Translations under genes and position numbers: made by a program
Shown here: in pieces, positions 8,561 to 19,856 of the stretch
How the letters are laid out: every line of letters begins with the position of its first letter
Position numbering within the stretch: the first letter of the stretch is position 1
Source of the DNA: Porodaedalea pini
Taxonomy: Eukaryota; Basidiomycota; Agaricomycetes; Hymenochaetales; Hymenochaetaceae
Length of the DNA stretch: 64,000 bases
Assembly: GCA_002794775.1 (NCBI GenBank)
Contig: NBAY01000128.1
Coordinates: 1 to 64,000 of the forward strand
Direction: 5' to 3'
Notes under the pieces: model-generated
What the model was told of the DNA's origin: nothing
Database searches by the model: none
The model's input: only the letters and a program-made list of their open reading frames with translations

Positions 8561-10795
8561 TTAGAAAGGAGATCGATAATTGCGACGAGCTGGACACTCG
8601 GGTGACCTGGCGCTATGATTGCCCTGGCAGTTAATGCACAGGGCGAAATGGTCGCAATGAAGGTTGTTAGAGGCTGTACACGGTGCGCATTTGGCTACGT
8701 GGACAGCAGTACGGTGGGCTTCCGAGCAGATCGCGCAGCGAGCTGTTGATCGGCATTTGGATGCGTGGTGCCCCAAGCGATGGCAGTTGTCGCATTGGTT
8801 GATGGTGGGACGTGCTTTCATTTCCTCGAGTCGACGAATTACGCCAAACACCGGAACGGATCTGTTGTCGTGTAAGAAAAAGTGATCGAAGCAAAGCCGG
8901 GAATCGTCTTTGAGGACGACCGATACGTTGCAATAGTCGCGTTGGTTAAGGCGTTCTATCGACGACATGAACCGTGGTGGGAACATAAATTCCTGTCCTT
9001 CGAATTGAGGTAGGGAAGAGATTTCGTCTATGAGATCTTTTTCTGAGTAAATGAGGTTAGTTTCCTTGTCGTATACTGGGACTCCAGGGATGACCATTTT
9101 GAACTGTGGCGACGGAGTGAACGCCTTAGCCCCCGAAATATTAATGATGCGATTGAGTTGGGAAACGAGTGCGCTGTGTTGTGAATCGAAGTCCGAACGA
9201 ATGTTAGTGAATGCAATGAGTAAATTGCTGTTGGAAGTGTATTCCACGTTCAGAATAACCAGGTGTTTAAAAAGCGGATTGCCCTTAAGGCCTGCACGGA
9301 CTGCGCTTTTAACGGAGAGAGGGGACGGCCGAACAGCCAGGTCTCCCGGGAGTGAAAAGAAAATTCGCCGAACATTGCGAACTCTGGTGTTAACCGATCC
9401 GTTAGACCGGTTGATGGGCATTGTAGATATTTCCCCTTGGGGGTTCTGCTCGGTTATGCGAACTACCTTGGTAGGGGTAGTCTTGGGCTTCTTTTGCGCC
9501 GCTTTCGCGTAGGTTACTGTTGTGAACCCATCCTGATCGGCGCCGGTGGATACGATGGGGGGGTAATAAACTTGGGTTTGAGAACCTCGTGGGGCGTTGT
9601 GCTCCGAATGAGCGTAACCGTCAGGCGCGATGATGACGCCCTCAGTAGTCATGCGGAATCCCGAACCTGGAACTCGGGTCTTGGCGATGGCAGCAGCGTA
9701 CTCGGTTTTCCCGTTCTTAGGGACTGGGACACGTTGTTTGGTAATCGGGGCCGGGGGCGGGAACCTAGGGTCATGAACGAAACGGGCCCCCAAGGGGTCC
9801 GGGAGAATTTTCTGTTGTTTTTTCTGATTATCGTCAGTAGAAATGGACGAGCGGACGGGGGGAACGGGAACATCTGACAGCTGTTTTTCGATTTTATTAG
9901 TTTTATCTGAAATGGATGAAACTACCGCAGAAAGGTGTTGAATGGATCGAGACATTGAGTGCATGGTGTCGGTGATCTCCTGGTCTCGGATGGTCTGGCT
10001 GTTAACATAAATATTCTCGAACACATGTTTGAAAGAAGGGGAATGAATCCGGAAAGTCGAATGGAAGGCTTCCAAACTTTCGTTAGCTGAGTTCGCGAGA
10101 CTGGTTTCGTCATCGAGCGTGTTTGACTTGTTTATCCAGGATACTAAATTGGAACCGATATTAGCAAGAATGGATCCGGCCCGATTCGGGTCGTCAAACC
10201 AGGGAATATCAGATGACCACGTCGGTTGGGAAATGAGCGTGTTAATTGTGTTGATAGTATCCTTAGTAAGGTCGGCGAAAGAGCGGTTGACCTTTTCGGC
10301 GATGGCCGGATCGTACATTTCATCGATATCCTGCATAACATTGTCGACCTGGGGGGCTTGGCTAGTGTGCTCGTCGGGGACGTACAGATCGTCGTCCATA
10401 GCGTCGTCGTCAATTCGGGCAGGGGGAGGAATAGGCTGATGTTCGTCCTCGGAGTTCGACCGTTTCAAGGTATTCTGTGATTCGATGTCTGGGGTCGGAG
10501 GGAGATCCCCTTGTTTACGAAGTTTGGCGGCATGTTCATCCGCCTCGACATCAGGAGACCAATTGGCACGATTCACTTGTACGGTAGCGCATACGTTGTC
10601 GTCGTGGTTGTAGGTCTTGTCGCGACCACAGATGACACATAACTTGGCGGTCCCACTAACACATTGGCGACTGTGATAGGGGAGATCCTGTTTACACTCC
10701 TCACACTTGGTGGGGTCCTTGGGATTAACAAGGGAACGGTATGACTTTGTCTTGTTAAGAGAGGCTTTCGCTCTGGTCAACATTTTGTTGTCCAT
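8561..10795 (-). CDS. LINE ORF1: gag-like nucleic-acid-binding protein
   Basis: 744 residues, intact. An N-terminal Cys-rich segment (CEECKQDLPYHSRQC, then CVICGRDKTYNHDDNVC) is followed by a long acidic, low-complexity linker, a coiled-coil-prone middle, and a folded C-terminal part with successive CCHC-type knuckles (CDNCHRLGHHASKC, CAICSEAHRTAVHVAKC, CINCQGNHSARSPEC). This is the arrangement of gag-like ORF1 proteins of I/Tad1-type LINEs, which bind the element RNA to form the retrotransposition particle. It is encoded just upstream of ORF2 in the same transcript. Its stop TAA (8563-8561) is separated from the ORF2 ATG by only TCTTT. Confidence 0.9.
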   Translation of the reverse strand: MDNKMLTRAKASLNKTKSYRSLVNPKDPTKCEECKQDLPYHSRQCVSGTAKLCVICGRDKTYNHDDNVCATVQVNRANWSPDVEADEHAAKLRKQGDLPPTPDIESQNTLKRSNSEDEHQPIPPPARIDDDAMDDDLYVPDEHTSQAPQVDNVMQDIDEMYDPAIAEKVNRSFADLTKDTINTINTLISQPTWSSDIPWFDDPNRAGSILANIGSNLVSWINKSNTLDDETSLANSANESLEAFHSTFRIHSPSFKHVFENIYVNSQTIRDQEITDTMHSMSRSIQHLSAVVSSISDKTNKIEKQLSDVPVPPVRSSISTDDNQKKQQKILPDPLGARFVHDPRFPPPAPITKQRVPVPKNGKTEYAAAIAKTRVPGSGFRMTTEGVIIAPDGYAHSEHNAPRGSQTQVYYPPIVSTGADQDGFTTVTYAKAAQKKPKTTPTKVVRITEQNPQGEISTMPINRSNGSVNTRVRNVRRIFFSLPGDLAVRPSPLSVKSAVRAGLKGNPLFKHLVILNVEYTSNSNLLIAFTNIRSDFDSQHSALVSQLNRIINISGAKAFTPSPQFKMVIPGVPVYDKETNLIYSEKDLIDEISSLPQFEGQEFMFPPRFMSSIERLNQRDYCNVSVVLKDDSRLCFDHFFLHDNRSVPVFGVIRRLEEMKARPTINQCDNCHRLGHHASKCRSTARCAICSEAHRTAVHVAKCAPCTASNNLHCDHFALCINCQGNHSARSPECPARRNYRSPF

Positions 10796-10866
10796 CGAAA
10801 GGAGAGAGAAAAGAGGTTGGCTGCAAGTTTCCCACGATCTAGATGGTGATGGTAGGAGATCAAGAA

Positions 10867-10877
10867 GTGCTCTGTAA
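10867..10877. repeat. Target-site duplication, 5' side of LINE
   Basis: GTGCTCTGTAA, identical to 4586-4596. The element lies exactly between the two copies. Confidence 0.75.
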
Positions 10878-11301
10878 CCATTCTCTACTCATCTCACTGA
10901 TACGCTGCTCAGGATTCAAGGACTATATGCGCATCTATCAGATCCTCTGGTCTTGCAGCGCAACCTCCTGAGCGCAATGAGTTCTTTGGAGGTCAATTCT
11001 ATTGTACCTTTCTGCCGAGTCTTCACAACCTCTTTATGCGGTCGTCGCTTGTTTCAATTCAGGCAAGGGCCAGCGCAAGTTCGTGGCCTGTAACTCTTTG
11101 TTCAACTCCCCATCAAGCATGGCTAAGCCACCTTCACGCCTCTATGTTGGCCACATCTTGGTATGTTTAAGAAGCTTCTGTAGTTCATTCCAGGCCATCA
11201 CCATCACTTCACTCTCCTAACGTCTCACCGCAGCGCTAGGCTGTTTCGAAAACATCGCTCATTTCTCTGATCTCCTATCTTTAATCTCCTTGCTCATCGG
11301 C
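10878..11301. promoter_or_regulatory. Upstream region of the BTB gene, LINE-proximal
   Basis: About 420 bp between the LINE duplication and the BTB-protein start. No supported gene. The last 60 nt are C/T-rich, as is common for fungal leaders. Before the LINE inserted, this stretch joined the ubc13 upstream region, so the two genes probably shared a divergent promoter of roughly 570 bp. Confidence 0.4.
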
Positions 11302-12555
11302 ATGGGCAAACGAGGCGGAAAAAACGCGAAAAAGTTCAAGCCGAAGTCGATTACTCCCCCGGACTCAGGAGCGTTGAAGATAGAAGAGACTTCGCTTGGG
11401 CTGACCCTCGGGCCCTTAAAGCTCGTCGCCAAAAGCCCTTTCAACACGGTAGTCCACCCTGCGGACACTGTCACACTTTTAAGCAGGGACAACGTAGAGT
11501 TCTTCGTCTCGCGGAGCATCCTCGCTTTCGCATCTCCATATTTCAGGAATATTCTTCTGTCGTCGGATGAATCGTCTGACGGGAACAATCAGCTTAATTT
11601 GGAACCCTGTTCTGCTCTCGAGTGGGAGGTCATCGGAGGCGCTTCTTCTGTGGATGTCGATGAAAACAGCACGACGCTCGATGCGCTACTCCGATTCGTG
11701 TACCCTGTGCCCTCTCCGGTCTTCAAGGAGCCAGTCAACGATCGCTTGGTCAACGAGCTGCCTTTCCGGCTCATGGGCCCGATCTACGATGCAGCACAGA
11801 GATACCAGTTTTCATACGTCCGCCAAAGGATCCTCGATATCGCGCACGACATCATCTACACGAAGTCCTTTCCGGAACAAGGCCTGTCCGCTCTGCGCGC
11901 GTACGCCGTCGCGTGTCGTCTTAATCTTGACCACGATGCAAAGCTCAAAGCAGCTCGCAATGCGCTGTGCGTCCCAGTTGGCTCATCTCCAACAGTTGGA
12001 CTCATAAGCGAGGGTATCACTACGTCGGACATCCAGCGATTTGTCGACTTCCATGAGCGAGCATTCCAGGCCTGCCTTAATCTTCTGTCTGTGAATGGTA
12101 ATGATGCGTACCCTATTGGGCTCTCAGACGTGTACGCAAGCTTCGTTGCATGTGCCTATTGCTCCGGTGTCTCTTCCAGCGGCAACGTGATGAGGTGCGG
12201 CGCAGCCGGCTGGTGGCAGCTCTATGCTGCGAACGCACTCGAGAGACTCCGTCGCGCGCCGCTCGACCCCTCGATCTTCTTTGAGAACTTCTTGATTCCC
12301 GTCTTCCGTGAGGCGCAGAACTGCCACGCATGTGCGAACATCGTGCATTGGAAGTGGTGCAATATGATGCCGATGCTCGCTCAGACAATTCCGGCGAAGA
12401 TCTATGAGGTATTTCTCCTAACTCCCTTCTCCATGATGATGCGCTCACAACCACACGCATGACAGGTTGGCCTTGATGATGAAGGTGACGAGGGAAATAA
12501 CTCTGAAAAAGAGGAGTCTGAGGAAGAGGTCGAGCATCTCAACATTACTTATTAA
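11302..12555 (+). CDS. BTB/POZ-domain protein (2 exons)
   Basis: Exons 11302-12408 and 12466-12555, with a 57-bp GT-AG intron, encode 398 residues. The ATG at 11302 starts MGKRGGKNAKKFKPKS, a basic N-terminus. The BTB fold begins around residue 45 with HPADTVTLLSRDNVEFFVSR, SILAFASPYFRNILLSS and later TTLDALLRFVYPVPSP, the usual Agaricomycete BTB layout with a Val-Tyr-Pro segment. The rest is helical (LMGPIYDAAQRYQFSYVRQR, LSALRAYAVACRLNL), like a BACK-type extension. The second exon adds an acidic tail (DDEGDEGNNSEKEE). BTB domains mediate protein-protein contacts and many act as cullin-3 adaptors. Such genes are greatly expanded in mushroom genomes and the partner is unknown. The gene is intact. 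Confidence 0.88.
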
Positions 12556-13353
12556 GACGGCTAGAATTGTAGTCATGCAAACTAGATAAATGTCTCTCAT
12601 GATACGTCCCTTACGAAAGAATAGTTTTCCCAAGTGTCACCCGAGTAATGCGCAATGTTCATAATGATCTTTCCTTTCTTCACTCTAGACTTGTTCTGCA
12701 CACTACGAGCGCTTGTGCAAGACGCGCCACTCGCTGCTGCGGCATCTGCACTCATGTATCTCGAACCTTTTCACAACCTCTTATAGATAATACTTTCAAC
12801 ATACCTCAATAATTACAAGTAGCAAAGATATCAAGGAGGGTTGAAGACGGTCCGGATCCAGGAGATTAATTTTTTTAAACAACGCGGAACTGCTCAGCCA
12901 CTTCGGGTCTGCTGCTCTCATCCTCACTCTCTTATGATCATTGCTCATCCACCTGCAAGTGCAACGCAACCATACAAGAAATGTAGTATTTTGATTCTGC
13001 TAGACCAACCTCGCGGCGGTGTCCCTCCTGATACGTCCAAATCCGATCGCACTCCATCGAGTACAGTCGTCATCCACATCGGCAGAAAGAATTCTGTAGG
13101 CGCCATGGGCGCCAACCACCAGCGCTACACCACGCATTGAACCATGACTCAGAGGCCGATGGGTTCTGCTTTTGCCTTTTGCGGTCGAGTCAGGTTCTCA
13201 AAGAAGACGGATGAATGACGTTGATCAGAAATCGCCATCATGATCCGTCAGTCTTCCGCAACAATTATGGAAATTCTGAAAGTATAAGAGCAGGCCCACC
13301 TCGTTTCTCAGTTTCTCTGCTCCTGTTCGTCACCTCGTGAAGCAGTGCACACG
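12556..13353. other. Intergenic region between BTB gene and membrane-protein gene
   Basis: About 800 bp without a convincing gene. One plus-strand frame at 12841-13140 has no recognisable features or splice context. It should hold the terminator of the BTB gene and the promoter of the gene starting at 13354; no specific motif was identified. Confidence 0.45.
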
Positions 13354-16300
13354 ATGGCCAAGACGCGAGTGTCCAAACGACACCAGTCTACCAGGTCAGG
13401 ACGATCGGCTCTCCGTAGTAATAGCGGAGGAGGTCTGCACCAGAAGACCACTCGGTTCAACTTACGCAGGTCTGATTCTGGGGGAAAGAGCACAGAAATG
13501 CATCCATCTGCCTACTCGGTGGGCCCTCAGTCACCAGATTGTGAGTGCAAGCTATGTAACTTAAATTTCACTCAGACTTACGGGGTACGAGATCTGCAGA
13601 TAGGAAAACACCATATAAGAACGACACGCCTAGCTCTAGGGTATGCCATAGCGAAGCAACTGAAAAAGAGCGTCAAAATGGCTCCAGCAGAGGTATTTCA
13701 TACATATTTTACTACGAGCGAGCCTGGATTGAAAGTAGTCATCTTGTTCAGCATATCCCCTTCCGACTCCTTCGCCTTACCGTTCGTCCTCCAACCTACT
13801 GACCTCCCGGACAACTGCTGACATCCGCGTTGCTACTCAGATTCATCATCGAAGCTGCCCGGTCCTGAGGAATATATTCAGTTTTACTGGTATGAAACCC
13901 GGACCTATTTCTGACTGCTTGTGGAAATTGATGGACTTGAAACACAGGAAAACCAATGATTTACTCAGCGAGGTGCTATTCTTCGTGTGAATTGTCGCCG
14001 GCATTATTCTGATCTCCGTCCAGCTTGCGCGTCTCAAGTCCGCCCTGAGGACGGTTGGATCATGTGGACCTGGAATACAGGCTATCAATGCCACGATCAC
14101 GTCCTTCGAAAACTTGCAATGGCTCTTCGGCTTCAACACTTATTCTCTGTTTCCGCAACCACAAGATCCTCGATTCAAGTCTCTGCAAAGTAAGCTTTCC
14201 GGAGGCATAGCTCGATATGCGGATCACACATTGAACATTCACCGCATTTTCTTCCCAGCGAAGAATGATTCGTATCTGTCGAAATTCTCTCGGACATTTG
14301 AAAGTGTTTCCGAGGCACTCGACCTTACGGAGAAAGCATTCAAAGACTTCCAAGGAGCTTATTATGAGAACAGCACAATGTACCTTCTAATGTGCTTGAA
14401 AAAACGCTTCAGGGTGTGTTTTCTCCGTCTTCCGTCTGCTTCTGTCTCGTTATTCTATGAACGCACTAACTCTGAGATGTTGCTAGAGTGAAGCTAGGAA
14501 AACAACAACTGGCAAAGGTAAGTGTTAGAGTCGCTAAACATGTCAAATAATGAGCTTATTCGTTGTCTAGGAATCTATGCTTCACCTTCATCAGAAGAGC
14601 TGAAGGAAAAAATACAATTGCTGCTCAGTGCTTTCCTCACCAGTGCCGTAGAAGCGCTCCGGAAGGACTTGAGCAAATACTGCGAGAAAGGTGAGACTTA
14701 GACATGTCAATTAGATCCAATACCGAGTGCCGTGTATCCAGGCGTCCCTGTCATTTCTTCAACACAAAAAGTTAAGACGTCACGCTACTTGAACCTGACA
14801 ACTATCGCGACATTCCTTTCGGGCGTGACAGCATCATTTCTATCTCTCTCGGCTGGAGATACAACAAGCGCTTTAGCCGTCGGTGTGAATACGTTCCTCT
14901 TTTCCTCTTTGACTTTCAGCATCGCATCGGCGATTAACAGCCTGCTTGCCATGACGTGGCAGAAATCAATCGTGTGCGTATAACAACTTTTTCGCGCTGA
15001 TATTAGTTAGCTGACGCACTTGCGAATTGCAGACGCGAACCAAACACGTATATGCCGTTATGGGTCAGTGCGTGTATTAATACAGGCCCGATGATTTCAC
15101 TTGTCATATCTGTCGCATTCTTCGCTGTCGCTCTATGTTTGTTTGTGTTCTCTTCCAGCCAGGTAAGACAACGAATCTGCTCATCGAATCATACAATGCT
15201 GAATTAAGAAACCTCCAAGCACGTCGTGACTACAGCAGTGACGGTCTCTTTCGCGGGATTCCACACGATGTGCCTCCTCCTGCTCGCCATGTGGCTGATC
15301 TTCGAGAAGTGGAATTTCCGGCACGTCGCTGGCTCCGCGGGCCAGAAATTGACAGGCGATTCGCTGTCATTGGCTATCCTTGACTGGATAGTCCTCTGGC
15401 CTGAGAAAGTCAACTCGGCATTCATGGACGCCAGAGACACGGAGCCATCGCAGCTTGAACGGGGGAGATACGGAGATGCACCGATGTCACATATGTCAGA
15501 CAGGCCGGCTGCGCACGCCGTATGGGATGGCTTATCGAATAACTTTCTGTCCGGTACCCAGTCTTCTGTCGGCGGGTCACGGTTCAGTCGACCCGGAGAC
15601 TCTCAGATTGGTTACGGTCGTGCCTCTAGACATTCAGAAACAGCTATGCCGCAGTCAGACATCGCAGCTCGTTATGGACAAGCTGTCCCTGAAGACCAAG
15701 AGCAATATTATAGTATGCCATCGTCTCGTTCGCATCCTGTACCAGAGTCCGACATTCCTGGCTATGCACCTACTGAATTTCCTGTAAATGGAGAAGGCGG
15801 CACGAGGTATGGAGGAAATAGATTTCTTTTGCAAGAGAGCTCAATACGACATTAATATTGTTAATAGTTTAGATGATCCTGACGGAATGCGACCTCGGAG
15901 TCGTGCTCACCACACACACGCTGGCTACGAAGATGACATGTTCATACCGCCAGAGCCGCCCGAACCAATAATCATCCAGCCACCGCCTGTTGACTCGCAG
16001 ACGTACGAAACGGCACTCTTTCTGCCTCGCGACGAACAAGGCGAATACGAGGATACTGATACGTCGACGTCTGACTCTGGAGAATCGGACAGAGGCGACG
16101 TGCCGACTGTGATTGTGCCACCCATGTCCGGGCTATCGACACCTGCGCCAATGCCCGCTTCCTACTCAGAGCATGTCATGGTAATTCCGACCAATCCACC
16201 GACTTATGTCGTTCCTCCAGGGAGCTACGTCGCATATGGAACGCAACCGACTATAGGTCCCTCAACACAGGCCGGAAACTACGCCATTTACAATCCCGAT

Positions 16301-17384
16301 CCATCCAACCGATGGCAACCAGTTGTGCCATATCCGCAATACCCTTTATCACCCATCCCCGAACCGGTCATTGTTAGACCACCCAGCGCTGTACCCACAA
16401 CATATAGCCCAAATCGTAGTCCCGGTCATGAAGCTCAGCCCTCTGAATCAGCTGGTCCTCCACAAATAATAATCCATACTCATACTCGTGACGGGTCTTC
16501 TGATGACGATAGGAACGAGCGACATACCCCGACTGGGTACAACGACAGAACGTGAGTTGTTATCGGCTTTGCTTTGGAACTGAAGCTCATTGGATTGGAA
16601 CAGGTCTTCACTCGATTCATCTCACTGGGACCGATCTCGTACTTACCCTGCAAGGCGAGGCAGTGCGTTGAACTCAATTCCAGCACAGCAATCTGTCGAA
16701 GGAGGCCCCTACATACCTCACCCTACGAGCCAATCTAGACACCGTTATCTCGGACGCTCCTATTCTGGGCCTGCCCGACGTAGCTCTACTAGCTCGAGCC
16801 AGGTCCGCTTTTCACAACCTGTGGTAACTCAGCCCCAAAGGCGCCAATCGACGGCTGAACAATCGAACTTATCACGGGCACAAAGCACAACTTCATTCCT
16901 CTCGCAACCGTTCACGACGGAACCAGAGCAACTTGAGCAGGCCGGACCCGGAGAGCCTGAAAATCGCCAACAATCTGCCGCTTCTCGCAGTCGCATGGGA
17001 TCATCAAGCCTAGACATGCTACAGCATCGTCCTAGGCGAACTATGCCGTCCATTCATTACGAGGATGCGAACCGTTCTCGATCAAACTCAGGGACGAGGA
17101 CAGCAACCGAAGGTCCAGAATCACAGGCTGACGGGGCGTCTGAGCCTACCCGAAGATCAGACTCACCACAACATAGCAGGACGGATCGTGAACGTCGTAG
17201 TGACCCTCCGTCTGGGTGGAACACAGCGGGTCGCAATCGACCTCATGTTCCAGCAGCCATGTCGACTATTGAAGAAGCGACTCGATCCTCCTTTTTGGAT
17301 GACTCAGATTCAAGCGAGCATTCAGCAACTACTGCTCCAGAAACGATACCAGCGGAGCGTAATATGTCCGGGTCTGGCTCGTAG
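13354..17384 (+). CDS. Multi-span membrane protein with long disordered C-terminus (12 exons)
   Basis: Exons 13354-13540, 13576-13734, 13841-13889, 13948-13972, 14024-14413, 14487-14517, 14571-14690, 14742-14973, 15033-15162, 15220-15806, 15868-16551, 16604-17384. They total 3375 nt (1124 residues plus TAG) and all phases agree. The basic N-terminus (MAKTRVSKRHQSTRSGRSA) leads to a conserved block (YIFYYERAWIE, NDLLSELARLKSALRTVG, NATITSFENLQWLFG, DPRFKSLQSKL). About four hydrophobic segments follow (ATFLSGVTASFLSLSAG; NTFLFSSLTFSIASAIN; GPMISLVISVAFFAVALCLF; MCLLLLAMWLIF). The last 600 residues are Ser/Pro/Arg-rich and disordered. The layout resembles an uncharacterised Agaricomycete membrane-protein family. 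Function is unknown. The first four junctions are least certain: intron 1 is only 35 bp and exon 4 only 25 nt. The exon 7-8 junction could instead be a 24-bp intron in the same frame. Confidence 0.75.
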
Positions 17385-17746
17385 AAGAACACGCCCATGC
17401 TACTTCCCGTCATACCCGGCTCAAATTGTTGTCTGTAGTTTATTGCGACCTTCGGAGAACTGAGCTGGCATTCGCCATGGATGTAAGGACGTCGTATCTA
17501 ATATACCTGAAAAGTACACTCAGCTCGTCGCCGATTAATATTACGGCTTTTGTAAGAGAACTTGGAGGTCAATTATAATTATAACCGGAGAGCCAACCGT
17601 GATCGACGTTCAAAAGTAGCAACTGCGCCCACCGCGTGTATGCGGCCATTGTCCTATGCTCATTGTCCGGACGCGTCTTAATACCTCTGAAGAACTCCTC
17701 CTCCTCCTCCGTCTCTCTCTCATTTACTCTACCCTTTGGTGCAGCA
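17385..17746 (+). promoter_or_regulatory. Intergenic region with pyrimidine-rich leader before 17747
   Basis: About 360 bp. The 50 nt before the ATG (roughly 17693-17740) are strongly C/T-biased (CTCCTCCTCC then GTCTCTCTCT), a feature often found at fungal transcription starts. Nothing else recognisable. Confidence 0.45.
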
Positions 17747-19476
17747 ATGCAAGATGCAAGCGAACTATTGAACCATCAAATGTCTAATAGCAGCGGCTTC
17801 ACCTCTGGAGGAACGTCGCCGACGCAACGGATGTACGACGCAGCAGACGAGGACCCGGAGGTCAGCATGAACCGCGTCTTCTGGCAAGCATCGCAGCCAA
17901 AAGATCCAGCTCTTAACCAGCTGATGACTGACGCGTACATACCACGGAAGCGTGCGTGTCTGGCGCGATACATATATGAACGTGTTATTCCGAGCTCATA
18001 GCTGTTTATACTCTTACAGCTCCGCGCATTGCTCAAGCAAACAGTTGGTCACCGTCTCCTGGGTCAGGTACATCCGATGCGTCCTCCTCAACGACATCAT
18101 CAGCGGAAAGAGCCGCTCGAATGCGACGTCAACAGAAACGCCGCTCACCCAGTGCAACTAATGTACCACAGACAGCACCCATCTCAACACGGCCGGAAAA
18201 CAATTTCGATAAACACATCCACAAGGTGGTTGCGACTTTCCCACTTGTCTCGAAACAGGCAGACGAAAGTGCGAAGCGGGAGCAGGAAGCTCTGCGGGAA
18301 AAACAAAGGAAACAAAAGAGGGCTGCGCGTACTCTTGTGGAAGGTTATGCAGTGACGAAGAAGCACAGGAGATCGGCTGATATCAAAGGAAAACAGAGAG
18401 CCGCCGATATTGATTGTGAAGAAGAAGAAATGACTGTTAACGACAAAGCTATTAACGAAAAGGTACAACAGGGCACGAGTGCGCAACGCAGCGAAGGTGT
18501 TCAACACAACGGACTTACACATGCCATGCCTCCACCATCCTTCGTTCCACTTCGCAAGACTTGGTCAAACACCGCGAAGTCGCCTTTGACTTTTACGGAC
18601 GGACATGCCTTATCAGGGCTGAACTCGCGCAAGATCGAGAGAAGCGCCGAAGCGCCATCGTTCTCATCCTCGTCATCCCTCGCAACTTTAACTCCCCTAC
18701 CTCCCTCAGATATAGTTTCAAATGCAACGAATACTCATTGTTTGGGCGTGCCATCCGCCAAGGGATGTGACAGAGGTCGTGCTACAAATGGTGTATCTGT
18801 GTCGGTATCTGCCTCAGCGACCTCTGGCCCTCCAAAGTCCCAGTCATCCTCGCATACACCATGTCCCGCGGTGTCTAGTCACAGTCTGTGCGCAAATCTC
18901 ACTATGCTTCCTCCGATGCCGGAAGAACGCGTTTTAGCACCGCAACCAACACCAGCTCCCCTTCCGAAGCCAAATGGCCCGCCTGCACTTGGTATGCGGC
19001 GCCCCGTAAACAGTCAGGCTCCATCGTCGAGTCAGATTCATACTATAGGGCGCTCTCTCCCCCTGAAGCAAGACAAGTTCAAAGTTCCATTCGCGAAGAA
19101 CAGGCCCGAGCACCAGCCTGAACCAGCAGGAGCCGCACAGCAGACACAGTTCACGCCGAGCTCCCAATCCACTGCGCCGAGCGGGATACACGACACGTCT
19201 GCTTACATTGATGCAGTATCTCTGAGCTCGACCTCAGCTGTGGATAACCATGGACAAGAAAGCGGTCCTGCGACTAGAGTACAACCTTCTCAAACTCAAC
19301 AGAACCGGACTCCTTCGGCGTCATCTTCAAAAAACCGTCATATTGAGGATGCGAGGGTCAGTGCTGCCGAAGACGACCGTTCGTCCCCGCCTCCAGCAGA
19401 GGCGGACAGCTCCATCGATTTCGATATGGGCATCGACTTGGACGAGCTCGAAAGAGCGTGCAGTGTGTACGATTAG
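17747..19476 (+). CDS. Disordered Ser/Pro-rich protein with acidic C-terminal helix (2 exons)
   Basis: Exons 17747-17951 and 18020-19476 (68-bp GT-AG intron) encode 553 residues. The N-terminus (MQDASELLNHQMSNSSGF) includes DPEVSMNRVFWQASQPKDPA. The second exon carries a basic, probably helical region (RRQQKRRSP; EREQEALREKQRKQKRAARTL is the approximate register; KKHRRSADIKGKQRA), which could bind nucleic acid or act as a nuclear signal. A long Ser/Pro/Thr stretch follows, ending in FDMGIDLDELERACSVYD, an acidic amphipathic tail that looks like a short binding motif. No enzyme domain or membrane segment. I do not recognise the family. The intact frame over two exons with matching phase supports a real gene. 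Confidence 0.75.
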
Positions 19477-19854
19477 TGCCCCTTGAGTCTAGGGAAGATC
19501 TGTTCACCAAATATATCGTACACGGCTTGTTCTGATGAGCCGGCGGAAGATAAATTGCATGCTATGTAGCGCTGCGTCGCCTTTCTTGCTTTGCTAATAT
19601 GTTTCTTGTAATGTGGCGATGAAATACCATCGACGTGACTTGTTTTGCACATTTGGGAAATTGTTTGCTCAGTATGATTGTATCATTGTATTGATCGAAA
19701 CATTGCGAGATTCAACGACGATGGAGAGAATTACATTTAATCTGCGAAAAGGGTAAGTCTATTTCCTCCAAGGCTAGAAAGACCACACTACATGGTACTG
19801 TCTTCTCCGGCTGATTTTACGGAACTTAGCTCTCGGACGTTGAACATACAAATG
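19477..19854. other. 3' flank of the 17747 gene up to the mariner insertion
   Basis: About 380 bp, probably terminator and intergenic sequence. No gene seen. Confidence 0.45.
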
Positions 19855-19856
19855 TA

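Larger units (their letters stand above)
4597..10866 (-). mobile_element. Full-length non-LTR retrotransposon (LINE, Tad1/I-group-like)
   Basis: A 6.27-kb minus-strand element with two long uninterrupted ORFs, bounded by an 11-bp direct repeat. The 5' leader is about 71 nt (10866-10796) and the 3' trailer about 131 nt, ending in a short A/T-rich tail rather than a long poly(A). Gene order is ORF1 (gag-like, zinc knuckles) then ORF2 (endonuclease, reverse transcriptase, RNase H). An RNase H domain with an APE-type endonuclease places it with the I/Tad1/R1-like groups rather than L1. Both ORFs are intact and the duplication is exact, so the insertion appears recent and may still be competent. 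Clade assignment needs a reverse-transcriptase tree. Confidence 0.9.

Noticed and set aside
12841..13140. 99-residue ORF between the BTB and membrane-protein genes
   Set aside because: No homology-like features, no clear leader, and no initiating ATG at its first codon.
13345..13821. A stand-alone 158-residue protein from the unspliced frame
   Set aside because: Splicing a 35-bp intron gives a frame that continues through eleven further exons with consistent phase; the unspliced tail looks like random sequence.
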